Below are positions 26,707 to 37,084 of a stretch of DNA of 46,056 bases, piece after piece. Each line of letters opens with the position of its first letter. Positions within the stretch are counted from its first letter, which is position 1. The notes beneath the pieces are model-generated. The model saw only the letters and a program-made list of their open reading frames with translations. It was not told the DNA's origin and did not search any database. A program made the position numbers and the translations under genes. Where the stretch lies: NCBI GenBank assembly GCA_022562475.1, contig JADFPD010000004.1, positions 1 through 46,056 of the forward strand. The letters are read 5' to 3'. The stretch comes from Chloroflexota bacterium. Its GTDB lineage: Bacteria > Chloroflexota > Dehalococcoidia > Lucifugimonadales > UBA3495.

Positions 26707-27819
26707 ATGAGCACGACGATAGTGATCATGATCGACGGTCTGGACCCCGTGTATCTCGACGTGTGCCCGGCGCCTAGGCTGGAGGAGTTAGCCAAAGCAG
26801 GGTCTCGGCTCAACGTTCGAGGAATGATGCCTTCAGTCACCAACGTAAACAACGTCTCTCTGGTAACCGGCAGCTATCCCGAGAGCCACGGCATCACCTC
26901 AAATTACTGGTTGGACCGGGAACGGGGCGGCGAGCACTACATGGAGTCGGCGAAATACATCAAGACCGAGACCATGTTTCAGCGGGCGGAAAGTATGGGT
27001 ATGCGCACTCTCTTGGTCACCGCCAAAGATAAACTGCGCCGTCTCCTAAGCAACGGCACGACCGTCAGCGTTTCCTCGGAGCAGCCGCCCGACTGGGTGG
27101 TCAATGGTGTCGGGACCCCGCCCGAGATCTACTCATTGGAAGTAAACCGCTGGGTGTTGGACGCCGGATTGTTCATCCTGTCGCAACAACATTTCGACCT
27201 GGCGTACCTGACGACCACCGACTATGCGATGCATTCACATGCCCCGGAGGAACCGGAATCGGCCCGTCACATTTCCTTGCTAGACGAGGGCATCGGGAAG
27301 TTGGTCGACGCATTTCCGGAAGCCCAGTTCTTGATAACGGCGGACCACGGCATGTCATCAAAAACCCGTATGCTGCACCTGCCGGACGACTTGGCTCGGG
27401 CTGGGATCAAGGCAAGAGCGATACCGATAATCAAGGACCAATACACGGTGCATCACTCCAATCTAGGAGGTTGCATCTACATCCATCTTGAGGGCCGCAC
27501 CGACAACCCTGATTCCGCGCTTGAGGTCCTCAGGAACATAGACGGCGTGGAGGAAGCGTTATCCCGGGAGGACGCGGCCAGGCGGTTCAAGCTGATGCCG
27601 GAGCGCATCGGAGATATCATGGCGCTTGGAGCTCATGACGTTGTATTCGGAGACCCATCCGAAGTGACATTGCCAAAAAAACTACGTAGCCACGGATCGG
27701 CCTACGAGCTGGACATTCCGGTGATCGCCTACGGCCATGACTTGGACATAGCCAATTTCACGGAGAACCGAAGCCTGGGTCAATACATAATCGACCACGT
27801 CTTGATCAACCCCCGCTGA
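26707..27819 (+). CDS. Alkaline phosphatase superfamily phosphodiesterase; phosphonoacetate hydrolase-like
   Basis: VIMIDGLDPVYL; MPSVTNVNNVSLVTGSYPESHGI; TTTDYAMHSHAP; ITADHGMSSK. Confidence 0.85.
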   Translation: MSTTIVIMIDGLDPVYLDVCPAPRLEELAKAGSRLNVRGMMPSVTNVNNVSLVTGSYPESHGITSNYWLDRERGGEHYMESAKYIKTETMFQRAESMGMRTLLVTAKDKLRRLLSNGTTVSVSSEQPPDWVVNGVGTPPEIYSLEVNRWVLDAGLFILSQQHFDLAYLTTTDYAMHSHAPEEPESARHISLLDEGIGKLVDAFPEAQFLITADHGMSSKTRMLHLPDDLARAGIKARAIPIIKDQYTVHHSNLGGCIYIHLEGRTDNPDSALEVLRNIDGVEEALSREDAARRFKLMPERIGDIMALGAHDVVFGDPSEVTLPKKLRSHGSAYELDIPVIAYGHDLDIANFTENRSLGQYIIDHVLINPR

Positions 27820-27896
27820 GTCGGAATCGCGCCCCGGGCAAATCCAAAAGCACCATACCGAGGATATTCAGACAACATCTGACAATCCCTAATAAG

Positions 27897-27930
27897 TAAG
27901 GCCCCTGGAATCAACCAAGGGCCTTATTTT
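27897..27930 (+). terminator. Rho-independent terminator
   Basis: TAAGGCCCCTGGaatcaaCCAAGGGCCTTATTTT. Confidence 0.85.
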
Positions 27931-27942
27931 GTGCCTAAATAT

Positions 27943-28021
27943 TGGTACCCCGGATGGGCTTCGATCCCATGATCTCCACCTTGAAAGGGTGGCGTCCTGG
28001 ACCAGGCTAGACGACCGGGGC
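27943..28021 (-). tRNA. tRNA-Glu(UUC), CCA encoded
   Basis: RC: GCCCCGGTCGTCTAGCCTGGTCCAGGACGCCACCCTTTCAAGGTGGAGATCATGGGATCGAAGCCCATCCGGGGTACCA; anticodon loop CTTTCAA. Confidence 0.95.
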
Positions 28022-28113
28022 ACGTGCGTATTCTACTATAGCGCCGGGCCTATTGGTAGAATTTTTCGTCGCGGAAATGATTTAGGTCAAGCTGACGGGC
28101 TGTTAGCTGACGG

Positions 28114-29145
28114 CTACGGATACACCGCCAACGCCTCCAGGGACGTCTCCTCCGGGAACCCACACATCACGTTCATGTTCTGGACGGCCTGGCCGGCGGC
28201 GCCCTTCACCAGGTTGTCCAAGCAGCTGATGACGATCAACCGCCCCGTGCGCTGGTCGATGGCCGGGTGGACCAGGCACAGGTTGTTGCCCAAGGTCTGC
28301 TTGGTCTGGGGAGGCGTGGCCACCACCCGCACGAAGGGGTCGTCGGCGTAGTAGTCCCGGTAAAGGTCCAGCATCTTTTCCTTGCCCTCATCGCCCGTCC
28401 ATTTCCCCGGCTCGGTCAGGGTCGCGTAGCAGGAACTTAAGATGCCTCGGGTCATCGGAATCAGGTGGGTCAAGAAAGTAAGATTTAAGGGCTCGCTGGA
28501 CAAAGCAGCCAGCTCCTGAGTGATCTCCGGCAGGTGCCGGTGGCCGTTCAGCGCGTAGGCGAAGACGTTCTCGTTCACCTCGGAGAAGTGGTTGGTCATG
28601 TCCATGCTGCGGCCGCCGCCCGACACCCCAGATTTGGCATCGACGATGATGTCTTGGGTGATGATTCCCGCGGCCACCGCTGGGGCCAGGCCCAAGATGG
28701 CGCTGGTGGGGTAGCAGCCGGGGTTGGCGACCAGGCGGGAGGCCTTAACGTCTTCCCGGTGCAGCTCGGTGAGCCCATAGACCGCCTCCTCAAGGTAGGT
28801 GGGGTCCGGGTGAGCCACGCCATACCATTCTTGATATTCGTCTGCCTTCTTCAGGCGGAAATCGGCGCTGATGTCGACGACCTTCACGCCCTGTTCCAAC
28901 ACCGGGATGCAGGCTTCGGCGCTGGCTTTATGGGGTAAGGCCGAAAAGACCAGGTCCAGGCTGCCGCTCAGTTCCGGCTCAATGGTCAGGTCCATGGCGG
29001 TCAGGTGAGGGAACACCTCATTCAATTGCTGGCCGGCGGCGCTTCTGCCCGTGACCGAAGTGATTTCCACCTCGGGATGACGGTACAGGATGCGCGCCAG
29101 TTCACTGCCTGCGTAACCGGTGATGTTGATGATCCCTACTTTCAT
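28114..29145 (-). CDS. argC: N-acetyl-gamma-glutamyl-phosphate reductase (start taken at MKVGIINITGYAG)
   Basis: GIINITGYAGSELARILYRHPEVEI; NPGCYPTSAILGLAP; HLIPMTRGILSSCY. Confidence 0.95.
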   Translation of the reverse strand: MKVGIINITGYAGSELARILYRHPEVEITSVTGRSAAGQQLNEVFPHLTAMDLTIEPELSGSLDLVFSALPHKASAEACIPVLEQGVKVVDISADFRLKKADEYQEWYGVAHPDPTYLEEAVYGLTELHREDVKASRLVANPGCYPTSAILGLAPAVAAGIITQDIIVDAKSGVSGGGRSMDMTNHFSEVNENVFAYALNGHRHLPEITQELAALSSEPLNLTFLTHLIPMTRGILSSCYATLTEPGKWTGDEGKEKMLDLYRDYYADDPFVRVVATPPQTKQTLGNNLCLVHPAIDQRTGRLIVISCLDNLVKGAAGQAVQNMNVMCGFPEETSLEALAVYP

Positions 29146-29161
29146 GTCGCTTACTCTATGT

Positions 29162-30037
29162 CTACGGGCTTTCGGACTGGGGAACGTGGGGCATGGGAGC
29201 CCCACTGCTGCCTGCCAGAGTATTTTCCTCCTGGGCGGCCAATACGGCCAGGTCCGCCTTGCTCATGAACTTCTTTCGGGAGGGACAGAGCCCGCCAACC
29301 ACGCACTCGGGGCACAGGGGCCGTTGGGCCCGGCACACCTGGCGTCCATGGTTGATGTACGAGATGTGGAAGTTGAAAACTTCCTCAGGCTCGACCTTCT
29401 CCTCCAGAATATCGTGGGCCTTGTCCACGCTCACCTTGGGGCCGATCAGTCCCAGGCGTTGGGAGACCCGGTAGATGTGGGTGTCGATGGCCATGGCCGG
29501 CATGCCCAGGGAAAAGCTTAGCACGATTCCGGCCGACTTTGGGCCGATGCCGGGCAATCGCCGGAGCCAGGCTTTGGCGTCGTTCAGAGGCATCTCCCGC
29601 AGGAACGACAGGTCCAGCGAGCCGTTCAGTTCCAGGACCCGGTTCAACACCTCTTTGATGCGGGGCGCCTTGATCTTGGCCAGGCCTCCCGGAGCTATCG
29701 CCTTCTCTATCTCCTCGATCTCGCCCGACGCCACCTCTTCCAGCGTGACGAACCGGTCCATCAAGCGGCGGTAGGCGCGGCTGGAGTTGATGTCGGAAGT
29801 GTGCTGCGAAAGGATGGTGAAGACCATCTCGTCGATGGGAGGCAGGCGCGGCTCTTTAGAGAAGGGTCCATATTGCTCGGTCATCAACTCGATCGTCCGG
29901 GCGATATCTTCCTTATTCTTGGTCCTGGGGGCCCTTTTTTTTACGCTGGTCATAGGCATGATTTCCATTTGAAGGGGCCGGCCGCGTGGGCTGGAATCTG
30001 TTAGCGGTCCGGCGCAGGTGAAGATTTTAGCACCCAA
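29162..30037 (-). CDS. Endonuclease III-like HhH-GPD glycosylase with FeS cluster (start probably internal)
   Basis: FTILSQHTSDINSSRAYRRL; LPGIGPKSAGIVLSF; AIDTHIYRVSQRLG; C-terminal CRAQRPLCPECVVGGLC. Confidence 0.92.
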   Translation of the reverse strand: MGAKIFTCAGPLTDSSPRGRPLQMEIMPMTSVKKRAPRTKNKEDIARTIELMTEQYGPFSKEPRLPPIDEMVFTILSQHTSDINSSRAYRRLMDRFVTLEEVASGEIEEIEKAIAPGGLAKIKAPRIKEVLNRVLELNGSLDLSFLREMPLNDAKAWLRRLPGIGPKSAGIVLSFSLGMPAMAIDTHIYRVSQRLGLIGPKVSVDKAHDILEEKVEPEEVFNFHISYINHGRQVCRAQRPLCPECVVGGLCPSRKKFMSKADLAVLAAQEENTLAGSSGAPMPHVPQSESP

Positions 30038-30050
30038 CCGGCTAAAAATT

Positions 30051-30082
30051 AAAAAAACCGGGAGACTTGGCCTCCCGGTTTT
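30051..30082 (-). terminator. Terminator of the peptide transporter operon (near-bidirectional)
   Basis: Minus strand AAAACCGGGAG-gccaagt-CTCCCGGTTTTTTT. Confidence 0.92.
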
Positions 30083-30110
30083 AGATGTTCCTATCCTGAG
30101 ATTGGAAACG

Positions 30111-31130
30111 TTAGAACAGGTGGCAACTCAGCGAGTGCCCGGGCGAGATCTCTTTGGTTATGGGCTTTTCCACGGAGCAACGGTCCATGGCGGCAGGGCA
30201 ACGGGGGTGGAAATAGCAGCCCGACGGCGGGTTGAGCGGCGAAGGCACCTCACCCTGGAGGATTATCTCCTCTTGTTCCATGTCGGGATGGGAGGGCAAC
30301 GCCGCCGACATCAGGGCCTTGGTGTACGGGTGAGACGGATTGATGAAGAGTTCCTTGACCGGCGAAAGCTCCACGATCTGTCCCAGGTACATGACCGCGA
30401 CCCAGGTGCACATGTACCGCACCGTGGCCAGGTCATGGGCGATCAGCATGTAGGCGACGTTATATTCCTTCTGCAGGTCTTTCAGCAGGTTCATGATCTG
30501 GGCCCGGATGGAAACGTCCAAAGCCGATACCGGCTCGTCCAGCACGATAACCCTGGGGTTCAGGGCCAGTGCCCGGGCGATGGCCAGCCTTTGACGCTGT
30601 CCACCGGAGAATTCATGGGGGAAGAGGTTGGAGTGGTACTCGTTCAGGCCGACGTCGTTCAGGAGTTTCATCACCCGCGCTTGTTGTTCTGAGCGGGAAA
30701 TGCTCCAGTTGATAACCATTGGCTCCGCGATGATGTCTTTGACCCGCATACGGGGATTCAGGGAACTCCACGGGTCCTGAAAAACCGCTTGGACCGAACT
30801 CCGGTACGCCTTTCTGACCTCGGCTGAGGTATGGTGGACGTCTTGGCCCTCGAAGAGGATGCTGCCGTCGGTCGGCTCCTCAAGCATCAACATCATCTTC
30901 GCGGTGGTGCTCTTGCCACAGCCGGATTCGCCAACGACTCCCAGTGTTTCCCCGGCCCGGAGCTCAAAGGATATGTCGTCTACTGCCTTGATGTGACCGG
31001 TGACCCGGGAGATCAACAGGCCCTTGGTCACCGGGAAGTACTTCTTGAGGTTTTTGGCCTCGAGCAATACCTGTCCTGGCTCGGTGGTCTGGGCGGGCGA
31101 TTCAGTAGTTGTCATTCTAACTTCCAGCAT
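30111..31130 (-). CDS. Oligopeptide/dipeptide ABC transporter ATP-binding protein (DppF/OppF type)
   Basis: [59 protein letters not shown]-terminal CYFHPRCP. Confidence 0.96.
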   Translation of the reverse strand: MLEVRMTTTESPAQTTEPGQVLLEAKNLKKYFPVTKGLLISRVTGHIKAVDDISFELRAGETLGVVGESGCGKSTTAKMMLMLEEPTDGSILFEGQDVHHTSAEVRKAYRSSVQAVFQDPWSSLNPRMRVKDIIAEPMVINWSISRSEQQARVMKLLNDVGLNEYHSNLFPHEFSGGQRQRLAIARALALNPRVIVLDEPVSALDVSIRAQIMNLLKDLQKEYNVAYMLIAHDLATVRYMCTWVAVMYLGQIVELSPVKELFINPSHPYTKALMSAALPSHPDMEQEEIILQGEVPSPLNPPSGCYFHPRCPAAMDRCSVEKPITKEISPGHSLSCHLF

Positions 31131-32104
31131 GAAGCGATGTGACCATCAGACACCGCCAACGAATCGGGATATTGTTCCCGGCATTTGTCCATTACATCAG
31201 GGCAGCGGTCCGCGAAAGCGCAACCCACCGGCAGGTCATGGAGGGGCGGCGGCTGACCCTCGATCGAATACAACCGGTCAACGTCCCGGTCCATCTTGGG
31301 GACCGAGGCCAGTAGCGCCTCGGTGTAGGGATGGGACGGGTTGTTGAATATGTCTCTAACACTGCCGTGCTCGACGATGCGGCCGGCGTACATCACCGCG
31401 ACACGGTCGCACATCTTGGCGACGATGCCAAAGTCATGGGTGATGAAGATGATCGAGAGGTTCGACTCCCTTTGGATGTCCTTCAGTAGCTTCAGGTATT
31501 GTGCCTGAATGGTTACGTCGAGAGACGTGGTCGGCTCATCGGCGATGAGCACCTGGGGTTGGCATGAGATACCGATGGCTCCCACAACCCTCTGACGCAT
31601 GCCGCCGCTCATCTGATGGGGATAGTCCTTGGCTCTCTGCTCCGCGGCGGGGATATTGACTTTGCGCAGGACCTCCAGGGCTTTCTCAGTCACCGAGCGT
31701 CTCGGGATGTCCTGATGGATCCTGATTGCTTCTTCCACCTGGTTTCCGATCGAGAAAACCGGGTTTAGGGATGTCATCGGGTCTTGGATGATCAGGGCGA
31801 TCTTACTTCCCCTGATGCGGGCCATCTCCTGCTCGGAGATGGGGATGATGTCCTCGCCGTCCAGGATTATCTTTCCGGAGACGATGCGTCCAGGCGGAAT
31901 GGGTATCAACCGCATCAGTGAGAGCATGGTCACGGACTTGCCGCAACCGGACTCACCGACGATACCCAGAGTTTCGCCCCGGCGCAGGTCGAAGGATATC
32001 CCGTCAACGGCTTTAACCACACCCCAGCGGGTCGTAAAATACGTCCGCAGGTCCTCGACCGACAACACGGTCTCCGTGTTTATCCTGGTATCCGTGGTGA
32101 CCAT
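31112..32104 (-). CDS. Oligopeptide/dipeptide ABC transporter ATP-binding protein (DppD/OppD type)
   Basis: [63 protein letters not shown]. Confidence 0.96.
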   Translation of the reverse strand: MVTTDTRINTETVLSVEDLRTYFTTRWGVVKAVDGISFDLRRGETLGIVGESGCGKSVTMLSLMRLIPIPPGRIVSGKIILDGEDIIPISEQEMARIRGSKIALIIQDPMTSLNPVFSIGNQVEEAIRIHQDIPRRSVTEKALEVLRKVNIPAAEQRAKDYPHQMSGGMRQRVVGAIGISCQPQVLIADEPTTSLDVTIQAQYLKLLKDIQRESNLSIIFITHDFGIVAKMCDRVAVMYAGRIVEHGSVRDIFNNPSHPYTEALLASVPKMDRDVDRLYSIEGQPPPLHDLPVGCAFADRCPDVMDKCREQYPDSLAVSDGHIASCWKLE

Positions 32105-32156
32105 TTAATCCTCTGGTTCCTTAAATCGCTGCGTTATTCAAGTAAAGGCCTTCCGG

Positions 32157-33197
32157 TCACTCCAGTTGCCGCAAGCGCGGGTCCAGAGTGTCTCGGAGCC
32201 AGTCGCCGAAGAGGTTCAACGACATCACGGTCAACATGATTGCGATACCGGGGAAAGTGGATATCCACCAAACGCCACCGGCCAGCTTGTCACGTCCGTC
32301 GGCAACCATGGAGCCCCAAGCGGGCGTGGGAGGCGGGACGCCGGCGCCCAGGAAACTGAGCGTCGACTCCAGCAGAATCACGATGCCGACCTGAAGGGTC
32401 GCCACCACGATCAGGGTGTTAATCGTACCGGGGAATATGTGTATGAACAGTATCCTGGGTGTTGAGGCTCCTGAGACCTTGGCCAAGGACACATAGTCCA
32501 TGTGCTTCAGTTGTAGAACTTCGCCCCGCACTTGGCGGGCGAATCTTGGCCAGATGAACAAACAGAGCACGGTTACGATGATCCATAGCGACTGACCCAA
32601 TGTGATCACCAGCACAAGGGCGATCAGGATCAACGGTATCGCTAATTTGATATCGACGAGGCGCATCAGGAACTCATCGACGAAACCGCCATACCAGCCT
32701 GCCATCAGGCCCATGGTCACGCCGATGGTGCCGCCCACCGCCAAGGTGACGACGGACACTAGGATCGAGATTCTAGCCCCGTAGATCACGCGGGAGAGAA
32801 CGTCCCGGCCCAGATGGTCGGTGCCCAACAGGAACTTGGTGCTCCCGGCCGGCCTGACGAATACCTCGATCCGGTCGCCCAACTGAATGTTGGGATCGAT
32901 CTTCTGGGCGTCGCTCAACGTGACGCTGGTTGTCCTTTCGTTGATCGTCATCCTCTCAACGACGGTCTTTACGGCCCTTTCGCCGTTGGACCAGGCCGGA
33001 GGGATGTTCCTTTCTCGAAGTTCGCCGCTCTCCGGGTCGTGGGGCGCGATGAGTGGCGCGAACAGCCCGGCGAATACCACCAAGCCCAGAAGGAACATGG
33101 GTATCACCGGCCAGCGCTTTATCTTTCGGTAGACTCCAGCCGCTTTTGCCCTACGAGTAGGGGGTGCAATTACGATTCCGCTAAGATCTGCTGCCAT
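32157..33197 (-). CDS. ABC transporter permease (DppC/OppC type)
   Basis: LLGTDHLGRDVLSRVIYGARISILV; LESTLSFLGAGVPPPTPAWGSM. Confidence 0.96.
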   Translation of the reverse strand: MAADLSGIVIAPPTRRAKAAGVYRKIKRWPVIPMFLLGLVVFAGLFAPLIAPHDPESGELRERNIPPAWSNGERAVKTVVERMTINERTTSVTLSDAQKIDPNIQLGDRIEVFVRPAGSTKFLLGTDHLGRDVLSRVIYGARISILVSVVTLAVGGTIGVTMGLMAGWYGGFVDEFLMRLVDIKLAIPLILIALVLVITLGQSLWIIVTVLCLFIWPRFARQVRGEVLQLKHMDYVSLAKVSGASTPRILFIHIFPGTINTLIVVATLQVGIVILLESTLSFLGAGVPPPTPAWGSMVADGRDKLAGGVWWISTFPGIAIMLTVMSLNLFGDWLRDTLDPRLRQLE

Positions 33198-33213
33198 CTT
33201 TTGCTCCTAATTC

Positions 33214-34131
33214 CTAAGCGTAACGGATTCGTGGGTCTACATAAGCGTAGAGAACGTCCACGATGAATGCGGCTGTTACATATAGCAAAGTGAAGGTTAT
33301 CACCACTCCCTGAAGCAGTGGGTAATCGAAGGCGAACAATGCTTCGATCGCCAGTCTGCCTAGGCCGGGCCAGGCGAACACCGTTTCCACTACCAAAGAA
33401 CCGGTCACCAGGGCGCCGATCGTTACCCCGGCGAAAGTAAGCGGTGGAATCAGAGCGTTCCTGAATGCGTGCTTCATGATGATCGTTCTGGAGTTGACAC
33501 CCTTGGCCCGTGCCAGCTTGATGTACTCCGAGTCCAGCACGTCCAACATGGCGGACCTAACCAACCGTAGATTGGCGGCGGCGTAATACCACCCCAAGGT
33601 CACGGCGGGGAGAATGATACTGTTCCATTCCTGTTTCCCGTATGGTGGCACCATTCCCAACTTCACGGCGAAGAAGAACATCAACATGATGCCCAACCAG
33701 AATGGCGGCGCCGATTGACCGACAAGCGCGATCAATTTTCCAAACGAGTCCATCATAGTGCCACGTTTTACGGCCGACAGGATCCCCAAGGGCACCCCGA
33801 TCAAGATCGAGAATGAGAAGGCTACCGCGCCCAGCAGCAAGGTTGCCGGCGCGCGCTCGATCACGACTTCAGTTACGGGCCGGCCTTCCCTGACCGATTC
33901 TCCGAAGTCGCCGCGGAGGGCGCCCTTCAGGAAGATTCCGTACTGCTGGTAATAGGGCTTATCCAAGCCTAATACTACCCCCATGCGGTCCCAGTCTTCC
34001 TGGGTCGAGTAATCATCCAGGTAGATGTGTCTGGGGTCCCCCGAGACTCTGCTCATTATGAAGATGATCAGAGACACCGAGAGCAGGGTTACCAAGGCGA
34101 GAAGGAACCGGCGTACCAAGTATTTCTGCAT
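33214..34131 (-). CDS. ABC transporter permease (DppB/OppB type)
   Basis: YLVRRFLLALVTLLSVSLIIFIMSR; RLVRSAMLDVLDSEYIKLARAKGV. Confidence 0.96.
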   Translation of the reverse strand: MQKYLVRRFLLALVTLLSVSLIIFIMSRVSGDPRHIYLDDYSTQEDWDRMGVVLGLDKPYYQQYGIFLKGALRGDFGESVREGRPVTEVVIERAPATLLLGAVAFSFSILIGVPLGILSAVKRGTMMDSFGKLIALVGQSAPPFWLGIMLMFFFAVKLGMVPPYGKQEWNSIILPAVTLGWYYAAANLRLVRSAMLDVLDSEYIKLARAKGVNSRTIIMKHAFRNALIPPLTFAGVTIGALVTGSLVVETVFAWPGLGRLAIEALFAFDYPLLQGVVITFTLLYVTAAFIVDVLYAYVDPRIRYA

Positions 34132-34143
34132 TTTATCTAACCG

Positions 34144-34635
34144 TCAGTGCACTGCGTTTTGAAATTGAGTCTGCCGTTTTTTGGTCAAGAGAGCCCGGGC
34201 CGCCGCAAAGCCTAAGCCCGCGGCGTTTGCCACAGCCGCTGAACCTAAAGCCGTGTAGTATATTGGCGATTTTGTTGGCATTGCGCAACATTCAACCTCT
34301 ACCGTCGAGCCATATTCAAAGCCGCCCCATGCGCCAACCACCCCTGCTCCCACGACGACCACCGCGGTCAGCGCTAAAACCAGACCTTTCTCTCGATCAA
34401 GGTGCAGCCAGGCGACGAATGCCGCCGTTCCGGCGCCAAGCCCCGCCCCGAAGAACAGGGAGCCCAGCCATAAGTCGATCGATCTGAACCCAAAAAAGAT
34501 AAATAGGCCCCAGGCGGTTGCTATGCCCATCATGCTTAGCACTACGCCTAAGGTCATCCCTATTGCCGTTCGCCCGACGGGGACCAAATATGGGCCCATT
34601 CGTTCTCGTAAGTCCCTGTCGTACGGAGATTGCAC
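34144..34635 (-). CDS. Hypothetical membrane protein within the transporter operon
   Basis: Several hydrophobic spans; same strand, 12-nt gap to the permease gene. Confidence 0.7.
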   Translation of the reverse strand: MQSPYDRDLRERMGPYLVPVGRTAIGMTLGVVLSMMGIATAWGLFIFFGFRSIDLWLGSLFFGAGLGAGTAAFVAWLHLDREKGLVLALTAVVVVGAGVVGAWGGFEYGSTVEVECCAMPTKSPIYYTALGSAAVANAAGLGFAAARALLTKKRQTQFQNAVH

Positions 34636-34722
34636 CTAGTTCGGAACCCCTTGTTATGGATACGTTGGAAAGCCGTGCCTGGATCACTCCAGTTGATTAA
34701 GTTGCCGCTAATAATAACAGGT

Positions 34723-36555
34723 TTACCGAGGCTTCATATACTCGTACCCGTTGATCTGCCGCAGGTCTCCCTGTTTGATGAAACCATCCCAAGTGGCAAG
34801 CTTCGGGCCGATCGGCCATATGTTGTCAAAGACGTACAGACCCACCTCACCGAAGACATTGTCCCACTGGAAATCAGCGACCTCAAGCTCCAAAGCCTCG
34901 CGTGCGGCCCGGTCCGTGGTCGTCTGGATTATCGGGATCTTCTCTTCCAAGAACGGGTGCTCGGTGCCGTAGCTGAACACCGAGTCGTTCAGGTAATTCG
35001 CGTAACCCTGGACCGGCGCCAACCGGATGGAAACCGAGTGGCAGGAGAAACCTTCGTACGTGCGGGCCACGAACGTTGGCCGCAGCGTCCCGTAGGGGAC
35101 GTTCTGGAAGGTTACGTCGATGCCGATGTCATCCCAGTACTGGGCCACAGCCTCGCAGGCCTCCACTTCAGAGGGCGCCCCGCGGAGGGCCGGCGAAAGG
35201 GTCAGTCTGAAGCCATCGGGGAATCCGGCCTCCGCCAGCAGGGACCTGGCGCGATCGGGATCAAAGTTCCAGACCATGCGGGAGGGCAGGCGGCTCTCGT
35301 CAGGACCGCCCCAGTCCCTCAAAGCAAGGGGGTGGCCGAATCCCTGCAACAATTCATCGACGATCGTCTGACGGTCGATGGCTATCGAGAGCGCTTCCCT
35401 GACTTTGCGGGCGGTCTCCCACTCTGGCGAGTTGACGTCACTAATGGGAGAGACCCATGGGAGGTCGGGGTTGTAGTTGGGCCATGGCGCTCCGCCTCCG
35501 TCGCGGGCGGGCAGGTAGGTCTGGCCGTAGATGTTCAGCCCCGCTTGACCAGCGTTGGGTACCTGCAGCAATTGGGCGCCGTCAACCTTCTCTATCTCGG
35601 ATATGGAGTCCAGAGCCATCACAAAGGTGTCCAGGTTCCCCGTCTTGAAACCGGCTACACGGGCTGATTCTTCTGGAATCTCCCATTCCACCAATTCGGC
35701 GAAGGCCGGAGTCTGGCGCCAATGGTCCTCAACGGCCTTCAACCGCCAGAACTCACCGGTGCGCCATTCGTCGATCTCCCAAGGACCAGTGGCGGCGGTG
35801 TTGCGGTTGGCTTCTTCCTCGCCATCCTGGTCGAACTGATCTTTACTGACGATCCAGGCAATGGTCGCCCTTGGGGTCGCCAGAAGCTCAAGGATCGGGA
35901 TATCGGAGAAAGCCACGCCTGAATTGACTACCCAAGTGAAGTCATCAGGTGTCGATTGGTTGCCATCGTCAGCGAAGAAAATCTTCCTGGCATTGGAGGC
36001 CCGAGCGTGTTTTTCACTGTCTCGTATCTGCTCGAAGGAAAACACGACATCGGCGACAGTCATCTCGCCGAATCCCTTGTGGAATTGAACACCCTTGCGG
36101 ATGTGATACGTCCACGTGGTGCCGTCAGCGGAGATATCCCAACTTTCGGCCAACATTGGGACGACTTTATTGCTCGTGAATTCATAAACGCCGAGTGTCT
36201 CAGTCACCGGCGCGGCGTTGTTCAAGAATATCTGGGGGTTACCCGATAATTTTGGGCTACCGAAATAGGGTCCCAATTCCTTCTGGCCCACATTGATAGT
36301 GCCCGAGGGTTTGACCATTACTTCAGGCATCGCGGTGGGGGCCGCGGTTGGAGCGGGGACGGACGTGGCTGCGCCACCTGAAGATGGCACCTGAGTCGGC
36401 GCCATGGATGTCGGCGAAGGGGCGCCAGGCATCGCGGTCGGCGACGCCGGGCCGGGCGTCGCTGTGGCAGACGATCCGCAGGCCAATATGGCGGCTAGCA
36501 GGAGAGCCAAGGGCCCTAGAATCATCATCTTGGGGTTCTTTAACAATTGGTTCAA
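34723..36555 (-). CDS. ABC transporter substrate-binding protein, family 5 (lipoprotein)
   Basis: Lipobox LLAAILACG; Ser/Pro/Thr/Ala linker; WDISADGTTWTYHIRKGVQFHKG; ALSIAIDRQTIVDELLQGFG. Confidence 0.95.
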   Translation of the reverse strand: MNQLLKNPKMMILGPLALLLAAILACGSSATATPGPASPTAMPGAPSPTSMAPTQVPSSGGAATSVPAPTAAPTAMPEVMVKPSGTINVGQKELGPYFGSPKLSGNPQIFLNNAAPVTETLGVYEFTSNKVVPMLAESWDISADGTTWTYHIRKGVQFHKGFGEMTVADVVFSFEQIRDSEKHARASNARKIFFADDGNQSTPDDFTWVVNSGVAFSDIPILELLATPRATIAWIVSKDQFDQDGEEEANRNTAATGPWEIDEWRTGEFWRLKAVEDHWRQTPAFAELVEWEIPEESARVAGFKTGNLDTFVMALDSISEIEKVDGAQLLQVPNAGQAGLNIYGQTYLPARDGGGAPWPNYNPDLPWVSPISDVNSPEWETARKVREALSIAIDRQTIVDELLQGFGHPLALRDWGGPDESRLPSRMVWNFDPDRARSLLAEAGFPDGFRLTLSPALRGAPSEVEACEAVAQYWDDIGIDVTFQNVPYGTLRPTFVARTYEGFSCHSVSIRLAPVQGYANYLNDSVFSYGTEHPFLEEKIPIIQTTTDRAAREALELEVADFQWDNVFGEVGLYVFDNIWPIGPKLATWDGFIKQGDLRQINGYEYMKPR

Positions 36556-36672
36556 GACGAGCTGACCTCCGATCGGCGTGGAAGATTGTGGTAAACCGTT
36601 GCCCTCACGTCGTTTTTACGGTCAGGAGGGCGAATTTATACTCGTCAGACGTTACCCACATCATAAAACATT

Positions 36673-36735
36673 GGGCGGCAGACCCTGCCCCCCAAGCGGT
36701 TAATTAGATATATACTATCGGCTTTGCCAAGTCAA
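36673..36735 (-). promoter_or_regulatory. Promoter TTGACT-N17-TATATC with hairpin at about +10 (SBP1)
   Basis: Minus strand boxes at 36730-36735 and 36707-36712; GGCAG-ggt-CTGCC hairpin 36677-36689. Confidence 0.75.
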
Positions 36736-37084
36736 TAGGCTGGACTTACGTATACAAAGGCATATTTAAGAGCGTAAATCAGGCTATACCAATAGCGGCG
36801 GGAAGCCTTTAAGAGCGCCCAGTTTCAGTGGAGCAGCCACGTAGAGGCTAAAGCAGGCGCGATGCCGGGACTGAGGCGTCCGGGATATCTTGGGCTCTGA
36901 CTGCCAAGTCATGCCGCCCATTACGACAGTCCGCCCGGCATGGACCAAGATTGACTCAATGTTTCCCTTGGTCCACATCGGGCGGCGATGGCGCTTGCTA
37001 ACGAGCATCATGCCGGACACATAAGCTCTAAAGCATTGCGCGGATTACTCCAGGCTGTTTAATTGCCTCGCAGTTCCACGAGCA

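Noticed and set aside
34630-35667. 345-aa plus ORF antisense to SBP1
   Set aside because: Antisense shadow of a clear substrate-binding protein.
36784-37020. 78-aa minus ORF between the two SBP genes
   Set aside because: No family resemblance and composition not convincing; region treated as intergenic.
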